Counted from the first letter of the stretch, positions 28,553 to 37,645 are shown. The stretch is 64,000 nt of DNA from Geothrix rubra (GCF_030268065.1 NZ_BSDD01000002.1:372001-436000), one strand, 5' to 3'. Translations and numbers: made by a program. Notes: a model not told the origin generated them from the letters alone.

Positions 28553-29113
28553 ATGCCTTCGCTCCTCGGCCACGCCGCCGCCGGACTCGCCCTGCACGCC
28601 GCCTTCACCGACGGCCGTGCGCCGCGTCGCGCCTGGGCCCTCGCCGCCGCCTGCGCCATGGCCCCCGACCTGGACTGGTTCACGGCCTTCCTCCACCTGC
28701 CCTACGGCCACTGCCTCACCCACCGGGGCGCCACCCACTCCCTCGCGGCCGCGGCCCTCATCGCCAGCGCCGCCATGCTGCTGGGCCTCCGGTCCCACCT
28801 GCGCAGCCCGCGGCTCTGGCTCTGCCTGTTCGCCGCGGCCTTCTCCCACGGCCTCCTGGACGCCTGCACCCTCGGGGGCGTCGGCGTGGCGGCCTTCCTG
28901 CCCTTCTCGGGCGAGCGGTACGTCTGCGTGTGGCAGCCGATCCGCGTCTCGCCCATCCCCCTCACGGGGCGCCTGTGGGTCCGCTTCCTGGGGGCGCTCT
29001 GGACGGAGGCCGTGTGGATCGGCCTGCCCTCCCTCCTCCTGGTCACCGGCACCCGGGCGGCCCGCCTCCGCGCCGCCAGCCGCTGGGGCGTGCCGGCGCC
29101 CGAGCATCCCTAG
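28553..29113 (+). CDS. DUF457/YdjM-type membrane protein (metal-dependent hydrolase family)
   Basis: The 186-residue product begins [15 protein letters not shown] and contains MAPDLDWF and [11 protein letters not shown], which are hallmarks of the YdjM/LexA-regulated DUF457 membrane family often annotated as metal-dependent hydrolases. Four or so hydrophobic segments predict an inner-membrane location, with histidines and aspartates that could bind metal. True activity is unknown. The ATG at 28553 fits the family start; the frame is open upstream to 28457. Its stop overlaps the convergent msrP stop within CTAG. It separates msrP from msrQ. Confidence 0.82.
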   Translation: MPSLLGHAAAGLALHAAFTDGRAPRRAWALAAACAMAPDLDWFTAFLHLPYGHCLTHRGATHSLAAAALIASAAMLLGLRSHLRSPRLWLCLFAAAFSHGLLDACTLGGVGVAAFLPFSGERYVCVWQPIRVSPIPLTGRLWVRFLGALWTEAVWIGLPSLLLVTGTRAARLRAASRWGVPAPEHP

Positions 29114-30048
29114 AAGTTCCGTCGCAGGTCCAGGCCGGTGTACATCGAGGCCACCTGGTCCCCGTAGCCGTTGAACATCAGGGTCGGGCGCCGCGACCAC
29201 TCGCCGATGCGCCGCTCCGTGGCCTGGCTCCAGCGGGGATGGTCCACGCCCGGGTTCACCGTGGCGTAGAAGCCGTACTCGTTGGGGTTGGCCTTGGCCC
29301 AGCTGGTCCAGGGCTGGTCCCGCACCAGGCGGATCTCCACGATGGACTTGGCCCCCTTGAAGCCGTACTTCCAGGGCACCACCAGGCGCAGGGGGGCCCC
29401 GCTCTGGTTCGGCAGCACCCGGCCGTAGACGCCGAAAGCGAGGAGCGTCAGCGGGTTCCGCGCCTCGTCCAGGCGCAGGCCCTCCAGGTAGGGCCAGTCC
29501 AGCACCGGCAGGCGCACGCCGGGCTCCTGCTGGAGATCGGCCAGGGAGAAGAAGGCCACGTAGCGGGCCGTGGATTTCGGCTCCACCCGGTCCAGCAGCG
29601 TCTTCAGGGGAAAGCCCGCCCAGGGGATGACCATGCTCCAGCCCTCCACGCAGCGCATGCGGTAGATGCGCTCCTCCAGGGGGGCCAGGCGCATCAGCTC
29701 CTCCAGGCCGAAGGTCCGGGGCTTCAGGCACTCCCCCGTCACCCGCACGGTCCAGGGCCGGGGCTTCAGGCGCCAGGCCTCCCGGGCCGGATCGTCCTTC
29801 CCGGTGCCGAACTCGTAGAAGTTGTTGTAGCCCGTCACCTCCTCCCAGCGGTTGGGCCGCTCGGTGGTGCTATAGGGGCTGCGGGCCAGGGGACCCAGGC
29901 CGCCCGGATCGGCGGCGCGCAGGGGCCTCCCCGAGGCGGCCAGGGCCAGGGCCGCGGCCGTGCCCCCCAGGAAGGCCCGACGGTCCAGGTACAGGCCCTC
30001 CGGCGTGATCTCGGACGCGGGGAGGTCGGCGGGGCGGCGGATGAGCAT
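29110..30048 (-). CDS. msrP: Periplasmic methionine sulfoxide reductase catalytic subunit MsrP
   Basis: MsrP is the molybdopterin enzyme that repairs methionine sulfoxide in periplasmic proteins. The 312-residue chain carries a twin-arginine signal ([19 protein letters not shown], residues 22-40), so it is folded and loaded with cofactor before Tat export. The molybdenum-ligating cysteine is at about 133 in MRCVEGWSM, and [14 protein letters not shown] is a typical cofactor-binding block. The ATG at 30048 follows a GGAGG site. Divergent from the ModE-like regulator gene by 81 bases, it may be influenced by molybdate status. Confidence 0.96.
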   Translation of the reverse strand: MLIRRPADLPASEITPEGLYLDRRAFLGGTAAALALAASGRPLRAADPGGLGPLARSPYSTTERPNRWEEVTGYNNFYEFGTGKDDPAREAWRLKPRPWTVRVTGECLKPRTFGLEELMRLAPLEERIYRMRCVEGWSMVIPWAGFPLKTLLDRVEPKSTARYVAFFSLADLQQEPGVRLPVLDWPYLEGLRLDEARNPLTLLAFGVYGRVLPNQSGAPLRLVVPWKYGFKGAKSIVEIRLVRDQPWTSWAKANPNEYGFYATVNPGVDHPRWSQATERRIGEWSRRPTLMFNGYGDQVASMYTGLDLRRNF

Positions 30049-30129
30049 GGAACCTCCGTGGGGAATGGGATGCCGGGATCGCGGGGAACGTTCACGCCAA
30101 CCTGGGCCACACTGGATACGGAGGCCGCC

Positions 30130-30522
30130 ATGCCCCGTCCCAGCCCCCACTCCAGCCCCCGGCCCGGCCCCCGCCTCGACCTCCGCCTCCGGCTCTACCT
30201 GGGCGAGGAGATCGCCCTGGGCCCCGGCAAGGCCGACCTCCTGGAGGCCATCCGGGACACGGGCTCCATCGCGGCGGCGGGCCGGGCCATGGGCATGAGC
30301 TACCGGCGGGCCTGGCTGCTGGTGGACACCATGAACCGCTGCTTCCGGCACCCCCTGGTGGCCACGGAGCGGGGGGGCGCGGCCCGCGGCGGGGCCAGCC
30401 TCACGCCCCTGGGCGCCGAGGTCCTGGTCCGCTACCGGGCCCTGGCGGCCGTCGCCTCCGAGGCCGCCGCCGGCGGCGCCGGGGCCCTCACGGCCCTCCT
30501 CGCCACCGGACTGGCGCGTTGA
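30130..30522 (+). CDS. ModE-like regulator, DNA-binding domain only
   Basis: The 130-residue protein matches the N-terminal winged-helix of ModE ([20 protein letters not shown], then [17 protein letters not shown]). The C-terminal molybdate-binding TOBE domains of full ModE are missing, and the protein ends after an alanine-rich tail. It can therefore bind DNA but must sense molybdate in another way or respond to another factor. The ATG at 30130 has GGAGG six bases upstream. The gene is 64 bases before modA, on the same strand, so it may be the local regulator of modABC and of the divergent msrP. Confidence 0.88.
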   Translation: MPRPSPHSSPRPGPRLDLRLRLYLGEEIALGPGKADLLEAIRDTGSIAAAGRAMGMSYRRAWLLVDTMNRCFRHPLVATERGGAARGGASLTPLGAEVLVRYRALAAVASEAAAGGAGALTALLATGLAR

Positions 30523-30532
30523 CGCCCCGGGC

Positions 30533-30563
30533 GTTCCGATCTATTCCTTAAAACATAGCGGCG
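30533..30563. promoter_or_regulatory. Possible ModE-type operator upstream of modA
   Basis: The imperfect palindrome CGATCTAT-N10-ATAGCGGCG lies between the ModE-like gene and modA. Known ModE boxes are inverted repeats built on CGNTATAT with an internal spacer, so both the motif and the place fit. It is one of few AT-rich points here and may overlap the promoter. The match is approximate and I cannot score it. Confidence 0.4.
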
Positions 30564-30586
30564 ACCGGCCGCACCCGGGAGCCCGC

Positions 30587-31363
30587 ATGAAGCGCCTTCG
30601 ACCCCTGCTCTCCCTGCTGCTGGGCCTGGGCCTCGCGACGGGCCTCCGCGCCCAGGGGACCGTCGCCGTGGCCGCCGCGGCAGACCTGCAGTTCGCCCTG
30701 GCGGACGTGAAGGCCGCCTTCGTCCAGGCCCACCCCGGGGTCCAGGTGACCGCGACCTTCGGCTCCTCCGGGAATTTCTACGCGCAGATCGTGAACGGGG
30801 CGCCCTTCGACGTCTTCCTCTCCGCCGACGAGAGCTACCCGCAGAAGCTGGTGCAGGCGGGCCTCGCGGACGCGGCCTCGGCCTTCCGCTACAGCCGCGG
30901 CCGGCTGGTGCTCTGGGTGCCGAAGGGCTCCCCGGTCCCCCTGGAGCGCCTCGGCATGAAGGCCCTCCTCGACCCGGCCGTGAAGAAGGTCGCCCTCGCC
31001 AATCCCCGCCATGCGCCCTACGGCCGGGCGGCCGAGGCGGCCCTGGCGAAGCTGGGCCTGCTGGAGGCCCTGAGGCCCCGCCTGGTGTACGGCGAGAACA
31101 TCTCGCAGACCGCCCAGTTCGTGCAGTCCGGCGCGGCGGATGCGGGCCTCCTGGCCCTCTCCCTCGCCAAGGCCCCCGCCCTGGCCGAGGCGGGCCGGAG
31201 CGTCGAGGTTCCCCTGGACGCCTATCCGCCCCTGGAGCAGGGCGCGGTCCTCCTGGCCCGGGCCAGGGACAACGCCGCGGCCCGCGCCTTCTGCGCCTTC
31301 CTGCGGGGCCCCGGGGGCGCCGCCATCCTGCGGCGCTACGGCTTCGTGGTGGACACCCCCTGA
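30587..31363 (+). CDS. modA: Molybdate ABC transporter, periplasmic binding protein
   Basis: ModA captures molybdate (or tungstate) in the periplasm. The 258-residue chain starts with a signal peptide (about 1-22, ending LRAQG). Family features include AAAADLQFALADVKAAF, FGSSGNFYAQIVNGAPFDVF, SADESYPQKL, the ligand-binding serine in GSSG and ALANPRHAPYGRAAE. The stop codon overlaps the modB start by one base (TGATG). The downstream modB and modC complete the transporter. Confidence 0.96.
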   Translation: MKRLRPLLSLLLGLGLATGLRAQGTVAVAAAADLQFALADVKAAFVQAHPGVQVTATFGSSGNFYAQIVNGAPFDVFLSADESYPQKLVQAGLADAASAFRYSRGRLVLWVPKGSPVPLERLGMKALLDPAVKKVALANPRHAPYGRAAEAALAKLGLLEALRPRLVYGENISQTAQFVQSGAADAGLLALSLAKAPALAEAGRSVEVPLDAYPPLEQGAVLLARARDNAAARAFCAFLRGPGGAAILRRYGFVVDTP

Positions 31364-32037
31364 TGGACTGGGAGGCCCTCCGCCTCAGCCTGCGCCTGGC
31401 CGCGCTCACCACGCTGGCCCTGCTGGCCCTGGGCCTGCCCCTGGCCTACTGGCTGGCCTTCACCCGGCGGCGCTGGAAGTTCCTCGTGGAGGCGGTGGTG
31501 GGCCTGCCCCTGGTGCTGCCCCCCACGGTGCTGGGCTTCTACCTCCTGGTGGCCATGGGGTCCCGCAGCCCCCTGGGCAAGACATGGACCGCCCTCACCG
31601 GCCACCCGCTGGCCTTCTCCTTCGAGGGGCTGCTGGCCGCCTCCATCCTCTACAGCCTGCCCTTCACGGTGCAGCCCTTCGCCGCGGCCTTCGCCGCCGT
31701 GGACCGCGGGCTGATCGAGGCCTCCTGGTGCCTGGGCGTCTCGCGGGTCCGCACCTTCCTGCGCGTGGTGGTACCCCTCTCCTGGGCCGGCCTCCTCACG
31801 GGGATGGTGCTCAGCTTCGCCCACACCCTCGGCGAGTTCGGGGTCGTGCTCATGGTGGGGGGCGACCTCCCGGGCCGCACCCGCACGGTGAGCATCGCCG
31901 TCTTCGACCAGGTGCAGGCCCTCGACTACGCCGCGGCCGGACGCACGGCCCTGCTGCTGCTGGGGGTCTCCTTCACCGTGCTCGCCCTCGTCTACGGCCT
32001 GCGCCGCGCCCAGAGGAAGCCGTGGACCCTCATCTGA
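31363..32037 (+). CDS. modB: Molybdate ABC transporter, permease
   Basis: The inner-membrane permease of 224 residues has five to six helices. The EAA loop that contacts the ATPase is seen in LIEASWCLGVSRVRTFLRVV, and PPTVLGFYLLVAMG is typical of ModB. LGEFGVVLMVGGDLPGRTRT is another family block. The start overlaps modA by one base and the end overlaps modC by 16 bases, showing a tightly coupled operon. Confidence 0.96.
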   Translation: MDWEALRLSLRLAALTTLALLALGLPLAYWLAFTRRRWKFLVEAVVGLPLVLPPTVLGFYLLVAMGSRSPLGKTWTALTGHPLAFSFEGLLAASILYSLPFTVQPFAAAFAAVDRGLIEASWCLGVSRVRTFLRVVVPLSWAGLLTGMVLSFAHTLGEFGVVLMVGGDLPGRTRTVSIAVFDQVQALDYAAAGRTALLLLGVSFTVLALVYGLRRAQRKPWTLI

Positions 32038-33110
32038 CCTGCGCGGCGGAGCGCCGCTTCCCCGGCGGGATGCGCGTGGAGGCGCGGTTCCGCATTCCGG
32101 AGCCGGGCTTCTCGGTCACCGTGCTCTTCGGGCCCTCGGGGTCCGGCAAGACCACGGCCCTCCGCCTGCTGGCGGGCCTGGAGCGGCCGGACGCGGGGCA
32201 CATCGCCTGCGGCGGGACGGTCTGGGCGGACGCCGGGAGGGGCCGGCACCTCCCGCCCCAGGCGCGGAACCTGGGCTTCCTCAGCCAGGCCTACGACCTT
32301 TTCCCGCACCTCAGCCTGGCCGCCAACCTGGCCTACGGCCTGGGCGGCCTGCCCGCCGGGGCCCGGCGCGACCGGGTGGCGGAGCTCGTGGCCCTCCTGG
32401 GCCTGGATGGGCTGGAGGACCGCCAGCCCGCGCAGCTCTCGGGGGGCCAGCGCCAGCGGGCGGCCCTGGGCCGCGCCCTGGCCCCGCGGCCGGCCCTGCT
32501 CCTGCTGGACGAGCCCCTCTCGGCCCTGGACCGGCCCACGCAGCTGCGCCTGCGCCGGGACCTGCGCGACCTCCTGCGGCGCCTGGACGTGCCCACGGTG
32601 CTGGTGACGCACGACCGCGCCGAGGCCCTTCAGCTGGGCGACCGGCTGGTGGTGATGGACGGCGGGCGCGTCTGCCAGGAGGGCCCGATCCAGCCGGTCT
32701 TCGACCGTCCCACGGATCCCGCCGTGGCGCGGATCCTCGGCGTGGAGACGGTGGTGCTGGGCGGGGTGGTGGAGGTCTCCGGGGGCCTGGCCACCGTGGC
32801 CGTGGGCGAGGCCCGCCTCCAGGCGCCCGATCCCGGATCCCTCGGCCTCCGGGCCTACGTCTGCATCCGGGGCGAGGACGTGCTGGTGGAGCGCGGCGAG
32901 CCCGGCCCCAGCACCGCCCGGAACCGGCTGGCGGCCCGCATCGTGTCCCTCCAGCCGGAAGGCCCCCTCGTGCGGCTCACCCTCGACGCGGGCTTCCCGC
33001 TGGAAAGCGTCGTCACCCGCCAGGCCTGCGCGGACCTCGACCTGGCCGAAGGCGAGGCGGTGACGGCCCTCCTCAAGGCCTCCGCCATCCACCTCATCCC
33101 CCACGACTGA
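32022..33110 (+). CDS. modC: Molybdate ABC transporter, ATP-binding protein with TOBE domain
   Basis: The ATPase of the molybdate transporter. In 362 residues it has Walker A (GPSGSGKTT, about 37-45), the Q loop (SQAYDLF), the signature LSGGQRQR, Walker B (LLLLDEPLSALD) and the H loop (VTHDR). The C-terminal ~70 residues are a TOBE/Mop fold that binds molybdate and can regulate transport. The start is a GTG at 32022 with AGAGGA just upstream, overlapping the modB end by 16 bases. Confidence 0.95.
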   Translation: MDPHLTCAAERRFPGGMRVEARFRIPEPGFSVTVLFGPSGSGKTTALRLLAGLERPDAGHIACGGTVWADAGRGRHLPPQARNLGFLSQAYDLFPHLSLAANLAYGLGGLPAGARRDRVAELVALLGLDGLEDRQPAQLSGGQRQRAALGRALAPRPALLLLDEPLSALDRPTQLRLRRDLRDLLRRLDVPTVLVTHDRAEALQLGDRLVVMDGGRVCQEGPIQPVFDRPTDPAVARILGVETVVLGGVVEVSGGLATVAVGEARLQAPDPGSLGLRAYVCIRGEDVLVERGEPGPSTARNRLAARIVSLQPEGPLVRLTLDAGFPLESVVTRQACADLDLAEGEAVTALLKASAIHLIPHD

Positions 33111-33122
33111 GGGATCGGCGGA

Positions 33123-34022
33123 TCAGGCGAACACCCAGGTGCGCGCGGCGTCGCGGATGGCCTGGACGGCGGGATGGCGGAGGCGCCGGTCCACGCTCAC
33201 GGCGTAGATCCGCTCGCGCACCCCCTCTGCGGTGCCGAGGCGCTTGACCCGGTACTGGCGGACCACCTCCGCCGCGATGGCGTCGGGCGCGGCGAAACAC
33301 CCTCCGCCGGCCTGGCCGAAGGCCTTCAGGAGGGCGCTGTCGCTGAATTCCCCCACGATCCGCGGGCGGATGCGGTGGGTGCCCATCCACTGGTCCAGGG
33401 CCCGCCGCAGCGCGGTCCCCTGGAGCGGCAGCAGCCAGGGCTGCCCGTCGAGGTCGCCGGGGAAGGCTCCGCGGAGCCCCCGGGCCAGGGCCGGCGAGGC
33501 GAAGATCGACACCCCGCATTCGCCGAGGAGGTGGTTGAAGGCCTTGAGCCGGCTCTGGGGGTCCAGCGGCCGGTCGGTGAGCACCACGTCGAGGTCCTGG
33601 GTGGCCAGGGCGGCCAGCAGGCGCTCGGTGGCGTCCTCCCGCGCGAGCAGGCGGGGTGGGTCCTCCAGCTTCAGCGCCGGATCCAGCAGCTTCTGGACCA
33701 TGAGCTTGGGCAGGGCGTCCGAGATGCCCACGGCCAGCTGGGGCTGCCGCACCGTCCGGCCTCCGCCCAGGGTCTCGCGCAGCTCCTGGCCCAGGCCGAA
33801 GATCTCGTCGGCGTACCGGAAGACGAGGCGGCCCGCCTCCGTGAGGGCGACGCCGCGCCCCGCCTTCTCGAAGAGCCGCTCGCCCAGGTCCTGCTCGAGG
33901 GCGCGGATCTGCGCGCTGAGGGTGGGCTGGGAGAGCCGCAGCGCGGCCGCTCCCTTGCCGATGCCGCCCTCCCGGGCCGCGGTCCAGAAGTAGAAAAGGT
34001 GGTGGTAGTTCAGCCACTCCAT
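33123..34022 (-). CDS. LysR-family regulator, NhaR-like
   Basis: The 299-residue regulator begins MEWLNYHHLFYFWTAAREGG, the characteristic opening of NhaR, the sodium/stress-responsive LysR-type activator. The helix-turn-helix (LSQPTLSAQIRALE) is followed by a substrate-binding domain of normal length. No nhaA antiporter gene is in the window, so the target is unknown. An in-frame ATG at 34034 is possible; neither start has a clear ribosome site. The upstream gap to the Sua5 gene is strongly AT-rich. Confidence 0.85.
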   Translation of the reverse strand: MEWLNYHHLFYFWTAAREGGIGKGAAALRLSQPTLSAQIRALEQDLGERLFEKAGRGVALTEAGRLVFRYADEIFGLGQELRETLGGGRTVRQPQLAVGISDALPKLMVQKLLDPALKLEDPPRLLAREDATERLLAALATQDLDVVLTDRPLDPQSRLKAFNHLLGECGVSIFASPALARGLRGAFPGDLDGQPWLLPLQGTALRRALDQWMGTHRIRPRIVGEFSDSALLKAFGQAGGGCFAAPDAIAAEVVRQYRVKRLGTAEGVRERIYAVSVDRRLRHPAVQAIRDAARTWVFA

Positions 34023-34034
34023 GCGGACAATCAT

Positions 34035-34136
34035 AGGTTAAATCTATTGGTTAATCGTTGTTTATTTATTATTTAGACTGTTTTCCCAGGGCTAGTCTGA
34101 CCTCCGCCCGGGGCACGGCCCCGGCCTGGGGGCTCG
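34035..34136. promoter_or_regulatory. AT-rich divergent promoter region of nhaR-like gene and sua5
   Basis: The first ~45 bases are among the most AT-rich in the window (TTGTTTATTTATTATTTAG and neighbours). They contain GGTTAA twice, at 34036 and 34049, 13 bases apart. LysR regulators commonly bind near their own divergent promoter, so this is a likely autoregulatory and promoter region. No firm -35/-10 pair is assigned. Confidence 0.4.
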
Positions 34137-35201
34137 ATGGATCGTTTCCGCGACGCAGACCGGCGGACCGAAGGGCGGCCCTTTCCGAGGCTGCCCCCGC
34201 CCCCCGTGCCCAGGGCTCCGGAAGGAACGGGGTTCCGCCGCGCCCTCCAGCTCCTCGAGGAGGGCGGCCTGGTGGCGTTCCCCACGGAGACGGTCTACGG
34301 ACTGGGCGCCGATGGCCTGAATGCCTCGGCCGTGGCGGGCATCTACGCCGCCAAGGGAAGGCCCTCGGCCAATCCCCTCATCCTCCATGTCTCCGGGCTG
34401 GCCATGGCCCGGAGGCTCGTCCGGCACTTCCCCCTGGAGGCCCTGGCCCTGGCCGAGGCCTTCTGGCCGGGGCCCCTGACCCTGGTGCTGCCGAAGGATC
34501 CCTGCGTACCGGATGCCGTGACGGCGGGGGGGGACACGGTGGCCCTCCGCATGCCGGCCCACCCGGTGGCGCTCGCGCTGATCCGGGCCTTCGGCAGGCC
34601 CCTCGCCGCCCCCAGCGCCAACCGCTCGGAGCACGTGAGTCCCACGACCGCCACCCATGTGGCCGACGACCTCGCGGGGGCGGTCGGGCTCATCCTCGAC
34701 GGCGGCCCCTGCGAGAGGGGGCTGGAGAGCACGGTGCTGGACCTCAGCGGACCGGAACCCCGGATCCTCCGCCCCGGCCCCCTTCCGCCCGCGGCGCTGA
34801 CCCGGGTGCTCGGCCGGCGTCCGGCCCTGGGACCGGGTCCGGCCCGGGCCGTCGCCCCGTCCCCGGGCCTCTCCCCCCGCCACTACGCGCCCCGCCTGCC
34901 GGTGGTGCTGGCCCACCCGGCCGAAGCCGAGCTGGCCCGGGAGCCCGGTCCCCAGGGCTGGCTGCGGCTGGGCGACCCGCCCGCGGCCCTTCCGGCCGGC
35001 GTGGTCTGCCGCGCCCTGCCCGCCCACCCGGACCTCGCGGCCCGGGGGCTCTACGCGGCCCTCCGCGACCTGGAAACCCTGCCCCTGGTCCGCATCGTCG
35101 CGGACCTCCCCCCCGACACCGGCCCCTGGCTCGCCCTGCGGGACCGGCTCACCCGGGCGGCGGCTCCGGCCCTCGCCCCTTTTGCTGAGGAGTGCCTATG
35201 A
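34137..35201 (+). CDS. Threonylcarbamoyl-AMP synthase, Sua5 type
   Basis: The enzyme makes threonylcarbamoyl-AMP from threonine, bicarbonate and ATP for the t6A tRNA modification. Of the 354 residues, about 35-215 form the YrdC/TsaC domain (VAFPTETVYGLGADGL, KGRPSANPLILHV, APSANRSEHVSPTTA, LESTVLDL), and the C-terminal Sua5 domain follows after a linker with SPRHYAPRLPVV. The first ~30 residues are proline/arginine-rich and lie outside the family core; a shorter start is possible. It overlaps the isocitrate dehydrogenase start region by four bases. Confidence 0.92.
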   Translation: MDRFRDADRRTEGRPFPRLPPPPVPRAPEGTGFRRALQLLEEGGLVAFPTETVYGLGADGLNASAVAGIYAAKGRPSANPLILHVSGLAMARRLVRHFPLEALALAEAFWPGPLTLVLPKDPCVPDAVTAGGDTVALRMPAHPVALALIRAFGRPLAAPSANRSEHVSPTTATHVADDLAGAVGLILDGGPCERGLESTVLDLSGPEPRILRPGPLPPAALTRVLGRRPALGPGPARAVAPSPGLSPRHYAPRLPVVLAHPAEAELAREPGPQGWLRLGDPPAALPAGVVCRALPAHPDLAARGLYAALRDLETLPLVRIVADLPPDTGPWLALRDRLTRAAAPALAPFAEECL

Positions 35202-36661
35202 GCTCCCGCTACACCCTGACCCCCGACGGACGCACCCGCGTCACCGTCATCCCCGGCGACGGCATCGGCCCCGAGGTCGTGGACGCCACCCGCCGCATCC
35301 TCGACGCCGCCGGCGTCCGCATCGCCTGGGAGGAGCACCAGGCCGGCGCCTCCGTGTTCCGGCAGGGCCTGGCCACGGGCGTGCCCGAGGCCACCATCCG
35401 CTCCATCCGGGAGACCCGGGTGGCCCTCAAGGGCCCCCTCGAGACGCCCGTGGGCTACGGCGAGAAGAGCGCCAACGTGACGCTGCGCAAGCTCTTCGAG
35501 ACCTTCGGCAACGTGCGGCCCGTGCGCCGCCTGCCGGGGGTCCCCACCCCCTTCTCGGACCGCCCCATCGACCTGGTGGTGGTGCGGGAGAACGTCGAGG
35601 ACCTCTACGCCGGCATCGAGCACATGCAGACGCCCGGCGTGGCGCAGTGCCTGAAGCTCATGAGCCGCAAGGGCTGCGAGAAGATCGTGCGCCTGGCCTT
35701 CGAGGTGGCCCGGGCCGAGGGCCGGAAGAAGGTCCACTGCGCCACCAAGGCCAACATCATGAAGCTCACCGAGGGCCTCATGAAGCGCACCTTCGAGGAG
35801 GTGGCCAAGGAGTACCCCGACCTCGAGGCCCACCACATCATCATCGACAACTGCTGCCACCAGCTCGTGCGCACCCCCGAGCAGTTCGACGTCATCGTCA
35901 CCAGCAACATGAACGGCGACATCATGTCGGACCTCACCTCCGGCCTGGTCGGAGGCCTCGGGTTCGCGCCCGGGGCGAATCTGGGCAGCGAGGTGGCCAT
36001 CTTCGAGGCGGTGCACGGCAGCGCCCCGAAGCACGCCGGGAAGGACGTCATCAATCCCACGGCCATGCTGCTCTCCGGCCTGATGATGCTGCGCCACATC
36101 GACGAGTTCGAGGCGGCCGAGCTCATCGAGAACGCCCTCTACGTGACCCTGGCGGAAGGCGCCCACACCCGCGACGTGAAGCCGGCCGGCGCCCTGGGCA
36201 CCCGCGCCTTCACCGACCGCATCATCGGGAACCTGGGCCGCCACGCCGCCGGCTGGAAGGTGCGCCACCACGAGCGCCTGCAGATCCCCGACGTCTCGCC
36301 CCGCCTCGACTTCGTGCGCCCCGAGACCCGCGAGCTCGCCGGCGTGGACGTCTTCCTGGAGTCCGCGGAGAGCCCCGCCGAGATCGGCCAGGCCCTGGAG
36401 CAGGTGGCGGCGGCGACGCCCTTCCGCCTCAAGATGATCAGCAACCGCGGCACGCGGGTGCACCCGGATCCCGGCAACCTGCCCGATTGCGTGGACCACT
36501 GGCGCTGCCGCTTCGTCCTGCGCGAAGGGCACCAGGCCGACGACCCCGCCATCTTCGCCCTGGCGGCCGCCGCGTCGGAGGGACGCCGCTGGATGCACCT
36601 GGAAAAGCTGGAGCGCCTGGACGGGGCGCCCGGCTGGACCAAGGCCCAGGGCGAGGACTGA
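35198..36661 (+). CDS. icd: NADP-dependent isocitrate dehydrogenase, long (Thermus-like) type
   Basis: This TCA-cycle enzyme oxidises isocitrate to 2-oxoglutarate. The 487-residue chain has the isopropylmalate/isocitrate dehydrogenase core (VIPGDGIGPEVVDAT, KSANVTLRKLFETFGNVRP, NMNGDIMSDLTSGLVGGLG, AVHGSAPKHAGKDVINPTA) and a C-terminal extension of about 130 residues that matches the extra domain of the Thermus-type enzyme. The ATG at 35198 is five bases after GAGGAG; a GTG at 35192 overlaps that site. It overlaps the sua5 end by four bases and converges on the next gene across a strong hairpin. Confidence 0.93.
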   Translation: MSSRYTLTPDGRTRVTVIPGDGIGPEVVDATRRILDAAGVRIAWEEHQAGASVFRQGLATGVPEATIRSIRETRVALKGPLETPVGYGEKSANVTLRKLFETFGNVRPVRRLPGVPTPFSDRPIDLVVVRENVEDLYAGIEHMQTPGVAQCLKLMSRKGCEKIVRLAFEVARAEGRKKVHCATKANIMKLTEGLMKRTFEEVAKEYPDLEAHHIIIDNCCHQLVRTPEQFDVIVTSNMNGDIMSDLTSGLVGGLGFAPGANLGSEVAIFEAVHGSAPKHAGKDVINPTAMLLSGLMMLRHIDEFEAAELIENALYVTLAEGAHTRDVKPAGALGTRAFTDRIIGNLGRHAAGWKVRHHERLQIPDVSPRLDFVRPETRELAGVDVFLESAESPAEIGQALEQVAAATPFRLKMISNRGTRVHPDPGNLPDCVDHWRCRFVLREGHQADDPAIFALAAAASEGRRWMHLEKLERLDGAPGWTKAQGED

Positions 36662-36685
36662 GCCGGAGGCCCAGGGCGGGGTGGC

Positions 36686-36715
36686 CCGGGACCGCCGATC
36701 CCACCGCGGTCCCGG
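36686..36715. terminator. Bidirectional terminator-like hairpin after icd
   Basis: The 10-base arms CCGGGACCGC (36686-36695) and GCGGTCCCGG (36706-36715) are perfectly complementary with a 10-base loop. They lie between the converging icd and NTF2-like genes. A T run is not obvious, as is usual in this high-GC sequence. Confidence 0.6.
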
Positions 36716-36754
36716 CCATCCGCCCGGGCAAGGTCCCGGCCCTCGCGACGACCC

Positions 36755-37528
36755 TCAGGGCCAGGGCAGCGCCACGTCCATGGCCAGGCGCCAGGCCCCG
36801 CCGTCGCGCCGCCACACCTGCAGGCCCGTGGCCCTCGCCGGCCCGCGGGTGCGCACGCCCCACCGCACGGCCAGGTCGCGGCTGGCGGCGACCATCCGGC
36901 CCTGCGGCTCCCAGGCCGCGGGGCCACCTTCGGCCGCCGCCCCCGCCGCCAGGTTGCCGGGGCTCACGGGCCGCCCTTCCCGGTAGAGGCGGAGGTCCGC
37001 GGCGCCCGCGCCCTCCAGGGCGGCCCTGAGGTCCCCCGCGGCGGCGGCATCGAAGGTCCGCCAGGCGGCCTCGGGCCCCGGTCCCGGCGCGCCGGGGCCA
37101 TGGGTGCGGAGGACCAGGGGCGCCTCGGCCTGGGCCGGATGGGACACCCCCAGGTCCAGCTGCACCTGCCAGCGGCCCCCGCGCCGCACCCAGAGGCTGA
37201 GGAAATGGCCGGCGGCGGAGGGCGCCGTCGCACCCTTCGCCCGCCACGACCAGGGTCCGGTGCTGATCGCGAAGTCGCCGCTGGCGGCCACCTCCACGAA
37301 GGCGGGTGCCCAGGCGAGCCGGCTTCCGTCCTCCGGCTTCGCCCCGTACCGGGCGCGGGCGTTCTCGGCCCGGGGCGTGAACACCAGCCCGTCCTCCGCG
37401 AAGGCCGACACGAAGGCGGCCGGCGTGCCCCGCCGGGCCGCGTCCGCCGCGAAGGCCCGCTCCGCGGCGGCGACCTCCTCCGCCCGGGCAGGAGCCGGGA
37501 GGGCGGGGGGCGGGGGGAGGGGCAGCAT
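36755..37528 (-). CDS. Secreted or periplasmic NTF2-like (DUF4440/SnoaL) protein
   Basis: The 257-residue product opens with a short proline/alanine-rich hydrophobic stretch (MLPLPPPPALPAPARA) that may be a poor signal peptide. It is followed by AAERAFAADAARRGTPAAFV and FAEDGLVFTPRAENARA, which are typical of DUF4440/NTF2-like folds, then ISTGPWSW and a strand-rich end. A second, weaker copy of the fold appears to fill the C-terminal half. Such domains serve as small-ligand or enzyme scaffolds, and no specific role can be given. It is divergent from the Lrp-type regulator. Confidence 0.7.
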   Translation of the reverse strand: MLPLPPPPALPAPARAEEVAAAERAFAADAARRGTPAAFVSAFAEDGLVFTPRAENARARYGAKPEDGSRLAWAPAFVEVAASGDFAISTGPWSWRAKGATAPSAAGHFLSLWVRRGGRWQVQLDLGVSHPAQAEAPLVLRTHGPGAPGPGPEAAWRTFDAAAAGDLRAALEGAGAADLRLYREGRPVSPGNLAAGAAAEGGPAAWEPQGRMVAASRDLAVRWGVRTRGPARATGLQVWRRDGGAWRLAMDVALPWP

Positions 37529-37645
37529 GGCACCAGGATGACGCGGATCGCGGGCCCGGCAACCGGCCGGTGGCCAGGCGCGGCGGTCGTCCCGAAGTCC
37601 AGTCGGTGAGGTGCCGACCGGCCGGCACACTGCCATCATGCGGGG

